From: Phocaeicola coprocola DSM 17136
GTDB taxonomy: Bacteria; Bacteroidota; Bacteroidia; Bacteroidales; Bacteroidaceae
Reading direction: 5' to 3'
Length of the DNA: 64,000 bases
NCBI RefSeq assembly: GCF_000154845.1
Contig: NZ_DS981485.1
Span: 37,865 to 101,864 of the forward strand
How positions within the stretch are numbered: position 1 is the stretch's first letter; each line of letters begins with the position of its first letter. Below are positions 50,895-59,391 of the stretch, piece after piece. The notes beneath the pieces are model-generated. The model saw only the letters and a list, made by a program, of their open reading frames with translations. It was not told the DNA's origin and made no database searches. A program made the translations under genes and the position numbers.

Positions 50895-52123
50895 TGCCTG
50901 CCTCCTTTCTTCCGGCTATAATTCCCCCGCCCGATCAACCACACCAAAGAGATACCCGCCTTGGTCGGGCCGAACCAGCGGCGGTTTTTAGTGGTCTGCC
51001 ATACATAGTGACCGTCCAAAGGGATGTACTCCTTGTACGATCCTCCAAGGTAGCCGATTCCCAACGTGAAATCCACATTGAACCGATGTCCCACAGGTAA
51101 CGAGTAGCCGTAAGCCACGCCTCCCCCGTAACTCCATTTATCCCCCAAGTAACCTTTCCCACCCAATTCGAAATCATAGGTGACGATCTGCCCGTACAAT
51201 CCGACATGATGCCCGGAAAACGGTTTTTCCACCGCTCTCCGACCGAACCAGCGGCGCAACTCCACATCTCCCCCATAGATACGCCAATAATTATGCTTCC
51301 GATCACTTTTCCACCAGGCATACATCCAATTCCCGGCCACAGACCAGTTCTTCCCCAAACAGAACTCAACCCCGATGTCAGGTATCAAAACAGCGTCATA
51401 AAGCAAGTTTGTTTTCACCGCCATGCAAAACGGCCGTTTCTTTACCGGAGCTATGACGGTAACGGTATCACGGATGCACAACGTATCACGTGTATGTATA
51501 TATACCGTATCTCTGACGGGATTTATCGGATCACTATCATAGCATATTTTCACCATCGACGAACGAAGTTTCGGAAAATGGAATTTATACAAATATGAGT
51601 ATGGCCTCCCCCCTTTCAGTCTTTTCAGTTCTCCCCCCCAATAAGGGCTGTCCTGGTTTTCCAAACGTACGATCTTCTCCAACAAACGAAGGACATCCTC
51701 CCTCTCCGGAACATTCACATCCGCTCTCACCATCGTTATAAGTCCGTTCCAGTCACTTCCCGAAAAATGAAAATCCTTCTCCAATACCGGAATCTTTATA
51801 TAAGGTGATATATACCGCCACAAAACCTCTGCTCGTTTTTCAGACAGCCTTCCATTCAACAGCCCCCCTCCTTCCGGGGAAGCTCCTCCTATTATTTGAA
51901 TTTTCCTGATAAGACGGACGGAGTCGTTCAATGCGGAACAGATTTTAGCAAACCGCTCCATCTCGTTCCCATTGTCAAGTAAACATGTATCTATATTTAC
52001 CTTTCCTTGATGAAAATAGATCCTTACCGAATCACGCTTCTCCTGAGCGGATATTTCTCCGCTTATACTCAACACGAGCACGAACAATACACATTTAATA
52101 TAAAAAAAACATCTTTTCGTCAT
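50891..52123 (-). CDS. DUF3575 outer-membrane protein of the fimbrial operon
   Basis: This 410-residue protein has a signal peptide (FYIKCVLFVLVLSISGEISA). The N-terminal part is OmpA-like in pattern (YFHQGKVNIDTCLLDNGNEM, QIIGGASPEGGGLLNGRLSE), and the C-terminal half is a DUF3575 beta-barrel (KTNLLYDAVLIPDIGVEFCL, NWSVAGNWMYAWWKSDRKHN). This gene commonly starts Bacteroides fimbrial operons. Its 5' end faces the LuxR-type regulator across a 300-nt region rich in ACTTAA motifs. Confidence 0.85.
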   Translation of the reverse strand: MTKRCFFYIKCVLFVLVLSISGEISAQEKRDSVRIYFHQGKVNIDTCLLDNGNEMERFAKICSALNDSVRLIRKIQIIGGASPEGGGLLNGRLSEKRAEVLWRYISPYIKIPVLEKDFHFSGSDWNGLITMVRADVNVPEREDVLRLLEKIVRLENQDSPYWGGELKRLKGGRPYSYLYKFHFPKLRSSMVKICYDSDPINPVRDTVYIHTRDTLCIRDTVTVIAPVKKRPFCMAVKTNLLYDAVLIPDIGVEFCLGKNWSVAGNWMYAWWKSDRKHNYWRIYGGDVELRRWFGRRAVEKPFSGHHVGLYGQIVTYDFELGGKGYLGDKWSYGGGVAYGYSLPVGHRFNVDFTLGIGYLGGSYKEYIPLDGHYVWQTTKNRRWFGPTKAGISLVWLIGRGNYSRKKGGRQ

Positions 52124-52423
52124 TTAATCATTTGTTAATATGACAATCCAAACCCAGGCTTTTACACCCCCTGAATTTCAACCGCTAAAGATATGCACTT
52201 ATAAACCAACCTCCAAAGCAAAAAACAAGTATTTTAAACTTATAAATACTTAAAAAGACAACCACACAACAGCTACAACACTTACCACAGCAGCCAATCA
52301 CGCTTACACAACAATTAAAAACACTTAACATCATAAAGAAAAGTACTTAAACATACAAAAAAAAAAAAACAGTTATTTTTGCAGGAAACATTATACTTAA
52401 TAACACTTAAAACAATAAAACAC
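52124..52423. promoter_or_regulatory. divergent fimbrial/regulator promoter region with ACTTAA boxes
   Basis: ACTTAA occurs at 52248, 52323, 52345, 52395 and 52405, mostly as longer matches to NACTTAANA. TATTTTTG (52374-52381) is the -7 box for the + strand regulator. Near 52185, TATCTTTA on the - strand is a one-mismatch -7 box for the DUF3575 operon. The repeated boxes are probable binding sites for the divergently encoded regulator. No gene is present. Confidence 0.55.
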
Positions 52424-53482
52424 ATGAAAATCAGCACAAAAGCCGCTACTTTTCTAAGTTCAATAAAAACTCAAACTTACGACAAAAAAGAAAGAGAAAT
52501 GATAATAACGTATCAACAAAAACGTGTCTTTCATCTATCCCTGCTCATGCTGGCCTTATGCGCACCCATATACATATATTCAGTTCCATTTCCCAATGAA
52601 CAGTTTTATTATATTAACAGCGTATTATTCCTGTTTATCATTATGTGCACTCTCGCTTATTTTAAAAAGAGAGTAAATCTGACCACGACCTTTTCCATTA
52701 TACTGATAGCCATACATATCGAGATTTTTATCGAAATAATTTATTGCTCAATATGTAGCGGATATGAATATAGTTATCAAAGAGCATTGATAATGAGTAA
52801 CATTAGTATCTCTCTCTTATTTACCATGCTTTCCATCTGTGCCTATATGAGTAATATCTCCATCCTATTGTCCTCCCTTACCATAGCTTCCTATACAATC
52901 TGCACACTTATCACCGACGAACCGTTCCTATACAGTTATCTGCCTTTGATCATCATCATATACACCATGATCCCCTTATTAGGAAGATCCTTACACAGTA
53001 ATATCAGCAGCTTGCTAAAAAGTAGCAACTTGCTAAAAGAGGAAGAGGAAATGCTTTTGAAACGTCTCCAAATGAAAAAGGAAGAACTATTCGCGTTCGC
53101 CGAGTTGTTAAGCGAGAATAACCCGGAAGAAAAGACAAGCTCCCTGTTAAGCATAATAGGGGAACAATCCAAAGAAAATCTTTTTACAGCCCTTGCCGCA
53201 TACCAGAAAAAGGAAAAAAGTAAACTTGATACAATCAGGAGAATATATCCCAATTTATCCCCGTCCGAATTAAACATCTGCCGTTTAATACTGCAAGACA
53301 AGACCGTCAGCCAAATATGCGAATTATTACATCGGAGTAGCGGAAACATAACCAGCCAACGAGCGAACATACGTGCCAAACTCGGACTGAAAAAAAGCGA
53401 CAATTTAAAAGAAGCATTACAAGAACGCATGAGGCTGTATGAAGAAGAACACCGGCAAGAGGACTTTTCAGCCATGCGTTAG
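52424..53482 (+). CDS. membrane-anchored LuxR-type transcriptional regulator
   Basis: I start at MKISTKAATFLSSIKTQTYD, giving 352 residues. Six hydrophobic segments lie between about residues 36 and 190. A coiled-coil follows (LLKEEEEMLLKRLQMKKEEL), then a C-terminal LuxR-type helix-turn-helix (NLSPSELNICRLILQDKTVS, then LLHRSSGNITSQRANIRAKL). Such proteins sense envelope or small-molecule signals and control neighbouring genes, here most likely the fimbrial operon. It ends in noncoding element N copy 2. Confidence 0.82.
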   Translation: MKISTKAATFLSSIKTQTYDKKEREMIITYQQKRVFHLSLLMLALCAPIYIYSVPFPNEQFYYINSVLFLFIIMCTLAYFKKRVNLTTTFSIILIAIHIEIFIEIIYCSICSGYEYSYQRALIMSNISISLLFTMLSICAYMSNISILLSSLTIASYTICTLITDEPFLYSYLPLIIIIYTMIPLLGRSLHSNISSLLKSSNLLKEEEEMLLKRLQMKKEELFAFAELLSENNPEEKTSSLLSIIGEQSKENLFTALAAYQKKEKSKLDTIRRIYPNLSPSELNICRLILQDKTVSQICELLHRSSGNITSQRANIRAKLGLKKSDNLKEALQERMRLYEEEHRQEDFSAMR

Positions 53483-53557
53483 GGATTGCAGAGTAAAGCC
53501 CACAGCCTTTAGGCGAGGACTTGCAACGGAAAGCCTGACCGTCCCACAGGAACGCCC
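53476..53557 (+). repeat. conserved noncoding element N, copy 2
   Basis: This copy begins at the last codons of the regulator (GCGTTAGGGATTGCAG) and ends AACGCCC. Its conserved blocks match copy 1 at 35240-35315. Two internal motifs, ATTGCAGAGTAAAGCC and CTTGCAACGGAAAGCC, are near-repeats of each other. I see no reading frame in it. Confidence 0.6.
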
Positions 53558-53570
53558 AAAAGAAAAAGAA

Positions 53571-53704
53571 TCCCCCGAACATTCATCCGGGGGACATCCA
53601 AGCCGTCACATCAATTATAATACAGATTCAGATCATCCGTGCCAATCTCCTTTCCGTCCCGGAAAACAAGGCGTAAATCAATCCTCTCTCTGTTTTCATT
53701 GCCA
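53571..53704 (-). ncRNA. candidate short RNA from the duplicated rep promoter
   Basis: The duplicated -7 box (CAAAGATA at 53705-53712) would start a - strand transcript near 53698. It would share about 25 nt of sequence with the rep leader and end at a terminator, TCCCCCG (53571-53577) facing CGGGGGA (53588-53594), which is followed by a T-rich run on the - strand. It could encode a 23-codon peptide starting at 53699 (MKTERGLIYALFSG). Function as an RNA or peptide is speculative. Confidence 0.4.
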
Positions 53705-53782
53705 CAAAGATAGACATACCGGCCAACATACGCATCATACTTATCAATCAGTTCTAACGGTATGACCGGCATGGGAAAAGGA
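53675..53782 (-). repeat. duplicated rep promoter/operator block
   Basis: 102 of 108 positions match the rep promoter block 37071-37178, including the -7 box, the TTGGCC upstream element and the CATACCG/CGGTATG repeats. It lies just after the stop of the DUF4143 ATPase gene on the same strand, far from any rep gene. Confidence 0.8.
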
Positions 53783-53787
53783 TACAC

Positions 53788-55068
53788 CTATATTGCATAT
53801 AGCGGAAAATTTGTAAGATTACCCTGTACTTTATAAGGCAACATAGAAAATCTCTCCGCATGCAATTCCGGTCTTTTTCCCAGTAATGCTGTCAACGAAT
53901 TGGCCCGGACATTCCCTTCGGCCTTCACTTCTATCGGCACCATTTGGGCATTACGTTGAATAACAAAATCCAACTCAAGACGCGAATTGTCTGTGTTATG
54001 GTAATAAATCGGTGACACGCCCTTACTTTTCATCTGCTGCAATACATACTGTTCAGTCATTCCTCCCTTGTATTCCTTAAATATGTCGTTTTTAATCAAG
54101 ACTTGGGCCGGATCTGTCTTGACCATAGCACCCATAAGCCCCAAATCAACCATATAGAGTTTGAAAGCCGACAGGTCTTCATAAATATCAAGCGGAAGCT
54201 CCGGTTTGGTACATCGAGGCACTTTATACAACAACCCGGCATTTACAAGCCATTGAATGGCCATCTCAAAATCATTGGCTCTGGCACCTTTTCGCAAAGC
54301 TCCGTAAATGAATTTCTTGTTTTCTTTAAATAATTGGGAAGGAATGCTGTTCCATACCATTCGGACACGCGGAACCTGTTCTTTGGGCGCATGTTTTGAG
54401 AAGTCAAGATCATAGCCTTGCAAAATCTCCGACTGTATTCTTCTGACTTCCAGCAAGGAATCCGTTTCTACATATTTGAGTACAACTTCCGGCATACCAC
54501 CTACATAATAATATTGCCGAAGGAGATCCGTATATTTGTCATGCAGGAGGCTTATCGTTTCAAAATCCCCACTCATAAGCAATTTACAAGCTTCTTCTTC
54601 TCCCTTGGCGACAAGAAACTCTTCAAAGTTCATAGGAAATATATTGATGACATTTACCTTCCCTACGGGATAAGACACATCCTGATGAAGGGATATCCCC
54701 AAAAGTGAACCTGCCACAGCTATATGATACTCCGGAACCTCCTCTTTAAAATACTTCAAAGATTCCAGTGCTTCCGGGATATCTTGTATCTCATCAAGGA
54801 TAATAAGCGTATCACCCGGAGTAATGTCAACGGAAGTCATCGCACGCAGCCCCCGTAAAATTCTGTCAACATTGAAATCCTGAGAAAAAAGCTGGCGTGC
54901 AAGGTTATTCTTACGGCATACCACATAAGCCTCTTTTTTGTATTCAAGTTTGGCAAACTCATGGAGCAGCCATGTTTTCCCAACTTGTCGGGCACCATTT
55001 AAAATCAGAGGTTTTCTATCCTCACGGTTTTTCCATTCTATAAGTTGTTGCAAAACAAATCTTTTCAT
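53788..55068 (-). CDS. AAA-family ATPase with DUF4143 domain
   Basis: This 426-residue protein has a Walker A motif in LILNGARQVGKTWLLHEFAK and a Walker B in TLIILDEIQDIPEALESLKY. The C-terminal half contains the DUF4143 region (QYYYVGGMPEVVLKYVETDS) and a nuclease-like block (YYHNTDNSRLELDFVIQRNA, VPIEVKAEGNVRANSL) with the E-x-K pattern of restriction-endonuclease-like folds. These ATPases are common in gut bacteria, and their function is unknown. It is monocistronic and reads toward the duplicated rep promoter. Confidence 0.85.
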   Translation of the reverse strand: MKRFVLQQLIEWKNREDRKPLILNGARQVGKTWLLHEFAKLEYKKEAYVVCRKNNLARQLFSQDFNVDRILRGLRAMTSVDITPGDTLIILDEIQDIPEALESLKYFKEEVPEYHIAVAGSLLGISLHQDVSYPVGKVNVINIFPMNFEEFLVAKGEEEACKLLMSGDFETISLLHDKYTDLLRQYYYVGGMPEVVLKYVETDSLLEVRRIQSEILQGYDLDFSKHAPKEQVPRVRMVWNSIPSQLFKENKKFIYGALRKGARANDFEMAIQWLVNAGLLYKVPRCTKPELPLDIYEDLSAFKLYMVDLGLMGAMVKTDPAQVLIKNDIFKEYKGGMTEQYVLQQMKSKGVSPIYYHNTDNSRLELDFVIQRNAQMVPIEVKAEGNVRANSLTALLGKRPELHAERFSMLPYKVQGNLTNFPLYAI

Positions 55069-55199
55069 CTACAAACAGCATTTTTATACATGTAAAAACA
55101 GCGTATAATACATTTATCCGCACTTATTTAAAGCACAAATATACTAAAATAAACAGATAATAGAAGCAATCTTATACATTTTTCCGCACTTTAATCAAC

Positions 55200-55354
55200 T
55201 CCAATGGAAAGCAGTAGCCAATTTAGGATTGCCTTCTCCACGCTCGATGGCCACCAGCGTATTGATGCCCACGCCCGCCAGTTCGGAGAAGTTCCAGCTG
55301 ATTGACCTTCAAACTCTTCCTGCACTCTTTAATCATCTTTCCTAGCTCTTTCAT
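55200..55354 (-). pseudogene. HipB-like XRE remnant, frameshifted
   Basis: From the ATG at 55354 the frame reads MKELGKMIKECRKSLKVNQ. After a frameshift the expected continuation appears in another frame (ELAGVGINTLVAIERGEGNP), ending near 55200. It is the start of a HipB antitoxin gene. The gap 55069-55199 holds no gene. Together with the HipA tail at 37256 it suggests a broken third hipBA operon. Confidence 0.65.
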
Positions 55355-55441
55355 ATTCACAACACATTGTGATTTTAGTCAGTTTTCATCCTAGTTCAAA
55401 GAAAAAAACAGCCGATAAAGCAACTATAATCATTGTATTCA

Positions 55442-55503
55442 TATAGATTAACATCATATATTCAAGTTAATCTATATATTTACATGGATTATTTGTATAT
55501 TTG
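55442..55503 (+). promoter_or_regulatory. hipBA promoter and operator (locus 2)
   Basis: TATAGATTAAC (55442-55452) faces GTTAATCTATA (55466-55476), a perfect 11-bp dyad. TATATTTG (55496-55503) is the -7 box, 17 nt before the hipB start. HipB autorepression through this dyad is likely. Confidence 0.65.
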
Positions 55504-55519
55504 CAAAAAAGGAACAACC

Positions 55520-55834
55520 ATGTGGAATGAAATGAGCAATCCAGCTGTGCTGATGAGAATCGGCCAGCGCATCAAAGAGACACGTATCAGGCAGCATATC
55601 ACGCAGGAAGAACTGGCAACGGCTTCCGGTGTAAGCCCCTTGACCGTTGCGAACATCGAGAAGGGCAAATCGGTATCGCTGCTGTTGTTCATCAGCGTAC
55701 TCCGCTCGCTCGGCCTGCTGGAGAACCTGGAGCAACTGGTACCGGAAATCCGGGTCAGCCCGATAGAGCTCAAAAAACTGCAAGGAAAGAAACGCTACCG
55801 TGTACGCCATTTAAAACAAGATAACCATGAATGA
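55520..55834 (+). CDS. hipB: HipB-like XRE antitoxin (locus 2)
   Basis: I start at MWNEMSNPAVLMRIGQRIKE, giving 104 residues; the longer frame runs through the operator and promoter. The helix-turn-helix is ETRIRQHITQEELATASGVS with SPLTVANIEKGKSV. The C-terminal tail is basic. The gene overlaps hipA by 8 nt. Confidence 0.88.
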   Translation: MWNEMSNPAVLMRIGQRIKETRIRQHITQEELATASGVSPLTVANIEKGKSVSLLLFISVLRSLGLLENLEQLVPEIRVSPIELKKLQGKKRYRVRHLKQDNHE

Positions 55835-57416
55835 TTTGATAGTAGATGTAAAGCTATGGGGAGAAAGCGTAGGCTCTCTCTATTGGGAAAAGGAAAGCAA
55901 TGCCGCCTTGTTCGACTATGAACGGAAGTTCATCCGCTCCGGTCTTGACATTTCTCCCATCATCATGCCCATCAGCCAGTACAGGAACACCCCCTACCGG
56001 TTCCTTGAAAACCGTACCGACTGTTTCAAGGGGTTGCCCGGCCTGTTTGCCGATTCACTGCCGGACACTTTCGGAAACCAGATCATCAATGAATGGTTTG
56101 CCAGCAAGGGATTGTCCGGAGAAGAGATTACCCCTTTAGACAGGCTTTGCTATGTAGGCAAACGTGGCATGGGCGCACTGGAGTTTGAGCCGTCCTCGCC
56201 AATCAACGGCATGAACGAATCATCAGTGCTCCATATCGAGGAACTGACTGAGCTTGCCAAATCCGTATTCACGGACAGAATGGCTTTTCAGGTCCAACTG
56301 CGCCAGGAAGGAAGAAACATTCTGGATATACTGAAAGTGGGAACATCTGCCGGAGGTGCCAAGCCCAAGGCCATCATCGCCTACAACGATATTACCGGAG
56401 AGGTACGCTCCGGACAGGTAAAAGCTCCTGAAGGATTCGGGTATTGGCTGTTGAAATTTGATGGCGGCAAATACAGCGAACACACGCAGATAACGGACAA
56501 TCCACAAGGAATAGGAAATATCGAATATGCCTATCACCGGATGGCAAAAGCCTGCGGTATCGATATGATGGAATGCCGGTTACTTCAGGAAAAAGAGTCA
56601 TATCACTTTATGACACGACGTTTTGACCGTATGGAAGACGGAGAGAAGATCCATGTACAGACATTGGCCGGGCTTGCCCACTATGACCGTGACCAACGCC
56701 ATTCATACGAAGAGATATTCCGTATCATGCGGCAGATGAACCTCCCTTATCCAGAGCAGGAGGAACTATACCGAAGAATGGTGTTCAACGTCATGAGCCG
56801 GAACCATGACGACCATAGCAAGAACTTATCTTTCCTGATGGATAGACAAGGGAAGTGGAAACTGGCCCCAGCATACGACCTCTGCTACTCATACACACCG
56901 GGCGGCAAATGGACGAACCGCCACCAGCTGTCACTCAACGGCAAACAAGACAATTTCACGATGGAAGATCTGCAAAAGGTAGGTGAGAACATGGGTATCC
57001 GGAAACACAAACAGATTATCGAAGAGATACAGGAAACCGTATCGCATTGGCATGAGACTGCCAAGGATTGCGGGGTCAAGCCGGAACACGCCGATTTTAT
57101 CGGAGAAAACCTGCTCTTGTTCGGCAAGCAACTGCATACGATCCATATGCCGGACATTGCCAACGAACAAGAGCAGGCTTTCATGAAGGCTATGCGAAAT
57201 GATGACTTCAATACCATTCTGAAACTGAAGATGAGAGGATATCAGCCATCGGAGAACACACTGAAAAGCCTCCAGCCGGATGTATCCGCCACCACCTTCA
57301 TCGCTGCCGCCAAAATCTTCCAAATGGAAGGGATGCTAAAAAGCCTTCAGGACATAAAACCCGCGCAAAGCCCGATTACAGGCGGCAATAAACGTAGCAT
57401 GGAATTGGGGGATTAG
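55827..57416 (+). CDS. hipA: HipA-family kinase toxin with C-terminal repeat extension (locus 2)
   Basis: This 529-residue protein contains a full HipA kinase: VKLWGESVGSLYWEKESNAA, LPGLFADSLPDTFGNQII, LKVGTSAGGAKPKAIIAYN, catalytic RNHDDHSKNLSFLMDRQG and APAYDLCYSYTPGG. After residue about 445 there is an extra 75-residue part (AFMKAMRNDDFNTILKLKMR, ending AKIFQMEGMLKSLQDI). This part matches the C-terminal repeats of the DUF3945-like and ArdC-like proteins at 5603 and 7283. A second, partly decayed copy of the end lies at 59392-59685. The kinase should be active. Confidence 0.88.
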   Translation: MNDLIVDVKLWGESVGSLYWEKESNAALFDYERKFIRSGLDISPIIMPISQYRNTPYRFLENRTDCFKGLPGLFADSLPDTFGNQIINEWFASKGLSGEEITPLDRLCYVGKRGMGALEFEPSSPINGMNESSVLHIEELTELAKSVFTDRMAFQVQLRQEGRNILDILKVGTSAGGAKPKAIIAYNDITGEVRSGQVKAPEGFGYWLLKFDGGKYSEHTQITDNPQGIGNIEYAYHRMAKACGIDMMECRLLQEKESYHFMTRRFDRMEDGEKIHVQTLAGLAHYDRDQRHSYEEIFRIMRQMNLPYPEQEELYRRMVFNVMSRNHDDHSKNLSFLMDRQGKWKLAPAYDLCYSYTPGGKWTNRHQLSLNGKQDNFTMEDLQKVGENMGIRKHKQIIEEIQETVSHWHETAKDCGVKPEHADFIGENLLLFGKQLHTIHMPDIANEQEQAFMKAMRNDDFNTILKLKMRGYQPSENTLKSLQPDVSATTFIAAAKIFQMEGMLKSLQDIKPAQSPITGGNKRSMELGD

Positions 57417-57451
57417 CACACAAACTACATCGCGCACAATTCAATATAACA

Positions 57452-57511
57452 GTAAATATATTAATTGTTATATATCATATTTTGATTTAACAATTAATAT
57501 ATTTACCTTTG
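57452..57511 (+). promoter_or_regulatory. hipBA promoter with 19-bp perfect operator dyad (locus 3)
   Basis: GTAAATATATTAATTGTTA (57452-57470) faces its perfect complement TAACAATTAATATATTTAC (57488-57506). The -7 box TACCTTTG (57504-57511) overlaps the right arm, and the hipB ATG is at 57516. The transcript would start at or within a few bases of the ATG and be nearly leaderless. Confidence 0.7.
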
Positions 57512-57515
57512 TAAA

Positions 57516-57836
57516 ATGACAACGAATCACATCACCCAAGCCATGGCCAATCCGGAAATCATAGTGGAACTGGGCAGACGATTTAAGGAATACAGGCTAA
57601 CCTATAGGCTCACCCAAAAAGAGGCTGCCGAGAAAGCCGGTGTCAGCCTTATCACCTTACGCCAGTTTGAGAACGGGAAGGCCTATAACATCAATATGGG
57701 CAACTTTCTTGCCCTGTTACGAGTAGTGGACTGTCTGGAACAGATGGATGATCTGATGCCGGAAATACCTGTTTCAGCCTATACAATGGAACGAATAATG
57801 AATAAAAAGCCGAAAAGGATAAGACATGGAAAATAA
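57516..57836 (+). CDS. hipB: HipB-like XRE antitoxin (locus 3)
   Basis: This 106-residue protein has an XRE helix-turn-helix (YRLTQKEAAEKAGVSLITLR) and a basic tail (NKKPKRIRHGK). The ATG lies only 5 nt after the -7 box, so either the mRNA is leaderless or a slightly different start is used. The gene overlaps hipA by 11 nt. Confidence 0.88.
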   Translation: MTTNHITQAMANPEIIVELGRRFKEYRLTYRLTQKEAAEKAGVSLITLRQFENGKAYNINMGNFLALLRVVDCLEQMDDLMPEIPVSAYTMERIMNKKPKRIRHGK

Positions 57837-59352
57837 TGTTGTGAGTGTTATGTTATGGGGAGAAGAAGTCGGAAAGCTCTATTGGGACGAAAGAAACAAA
57901 AGAGCCGTCTTCAACTATCATCCGGATTTCATCAAGAAAGGAGTGGAAATCGCCCCACTGACCGCTTCTGTCAAAGGACCGGCGGCAAAGGGTATGCCCA
58001 TACTCGGAAACAAAGAAAAGACTTATCAAGGTCTCCCACCGTTTTTGGCAGATTCATTGCCTGATCGGTGGGGTAACATGGTCTTCGACCAATGGGCGGC
58101 ACAAAACCATATCCCCAAGCGCAAACTCACACCGGTAGATAAACTGTCTTTCATCGGGAAACGGGGAATGGGAGCCTTTGAGTTCATCCCGGCCACTCCT
58201 GGATTGGAATCCTCTTCCACTCTCCAGATAGAGAGTTTATACCAACTGGCACGCCGTATCTTTGAGGAACGGGAGGAAATATCCGTGCAAGATGACGAAG
58301 CACTGCAACTGCAAAGTATCTATGAGATAGGTACATCAGCCGGAGGGCAGCACCCGAAAGCCATCATCGCCATCAATGAAACGACACATGATATACGTTC
58401 CGGCCAAGTCCCTTTACCGGAGGGCTATACCTACTACATATTGAAGTTTGCAGAAGGGGACGATTTTCCGTTCACGCAAATGGAAATGGTATATTATGAG
58501 ATGGCAAAGGAAGCCGGGATTACGATGATGCCTTCCCGACTCATTCAAATTGAGGGAAAACATCACTTCCTGACGGAGCGTTACGATAGGATAAACGGAG
58601 AGAAGATACATACACAGACACTTGCTGCCATGAATCCGGATGCAACGAGCTATGAGGATTTGTTTGAAGTCTGCCGAAAACTGAACATCCCGGCAAGCGA
58701 ACAGTCCGAACTCTACCGTAGGACGGTATTCAATATCATGGGCGGCAATGTGGATGACCACATCAAGAATTTCTCTTTCCTGATGGAAAGAAACGGCACA
58801 TGGCACATCACCCCAGCCTACGACATGACATTCACCACCAATTTGGACGGTGCGGCATACGAAAACGCACACTCCATGAGCATTGCAGGAAAAGATAACG
58901 ACATCACGGAAGATGACCTGATGCAATTTGCCAAACAGAACGGAATAAAGAATGCGAAAAGGATAATCGAAGAAGTCAGCCTTGCCATCAGCCATTTTTA
59001 CGATTATGCCACCAATCATCAAATCGATGACTATTGGAAAGACCGCATCGAAGAGCATCTTTCCGGTTTGGTATCTCCGATCATAGGGAAAACCATGAAA
59101 CACTACCTGCCCACCATTGTCGAACCCTACGAGACAGAGGATGGCTTTTTGGTATCAGAAATCAACATCATCGAAAACACCCGGCATGATTTCCGTATCG
59201 AGGCCTTCATAAACGGAAAGCGACAGAAATACATTGCCGGGCGTAAAAGCGATTTGGCTGCTGAAGTCATTGCCAAAGGCAGAAACAAGATGCCCGTTGA
59301 GAACAAGAAAGAACTTGTGGAACGGTTGTTACTGCCTTTAGCTAGAAGATAA
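57826..59352 (+). CDS. hipA: HipA-family kinase toxin (locus 3)
   Basis: This 508-residue protein has VMLWGEEVGKLYWDERNKRA, LPPFLADSLPDRWGNMVFDQ, YEIGTSAGGQHPKAIIAIN, catalytic GGNVDDHIKNFSFLMERN and TPAYDMTFTTNLDG. It carries a different C-terminal extension of about 75 residues (VSEINIIENTRHDFRIEAFI, NGKRQKYIAGRKSDLAAEVI) ending in a lysine-rich helix. It is thus a distinct subfamily from loci 1 and 2, all in one plasmid. Confidence 0.88.
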   Translation: MENNVVSVMLWGEEVGKLYWDERNKRAVFNYHPDFIKKGVEIAPLTASVKGPAAKGMPILGNKEKTYQGLPPFLADSLPDRWGNMVFDQWAAQNHIPKRKLTPVDKLSFIGKRGMGAFEFIPATPGLESSSTLQIESLYQLARRIFEEREEISVQDDEALQLQSIYEIGTSAGGQHPKAIIAINETTHDIRSGQVPLPEGYTYYILKFAEGDDFPFTQMEMVYYEMAKEAGITMMPSRLIQIEGKHHFLTERYDRINGEKIHTQTLAAMNPDATSYEDLFEVCRKLNIPASEQSELYRRTVFNIMGGNVDDHIKNFSFLMERNGTWHITPAYDMTFTTNLDGAAYENAHSMSIAGKDNDITEDDLMQFAKQNGIKNAKRIIEEVSLAISHFYDYATNHQIDDYWKDRIEEHLSGLVSPIIGKTMKHYLPTIVEPYETEDGFLVSEINIIENTRHDFRIEAFINGKRQKYIAGRKSDLAAEVIAKGRNKMPVENKKELVERLLLPLARR

Positions 59353-59391
59353 AAACAGACGAATAGCGACACTATTACATTAATAAAAAGT

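Noticed and set aside
52936..53475. A 179-codon serine-rich - strand frame opposite the LuxR-type gene
   Set aside because: Antisense of the regulator; composition reflects the complement of its codons.
53571..53704. A 23-codon peptide from the duplicated rep promoter as a real gene
   Set aside because: The frame is short and the matching frame at rep has only nine codons, so coding potential is unsupported; I list the transcript only as a candidate RNA.
58414..59103. A 229-codon - strand frame opposite HipA of locus 3
   Set aside because: It is the antisense of conserved kinase codons and has no independent features.
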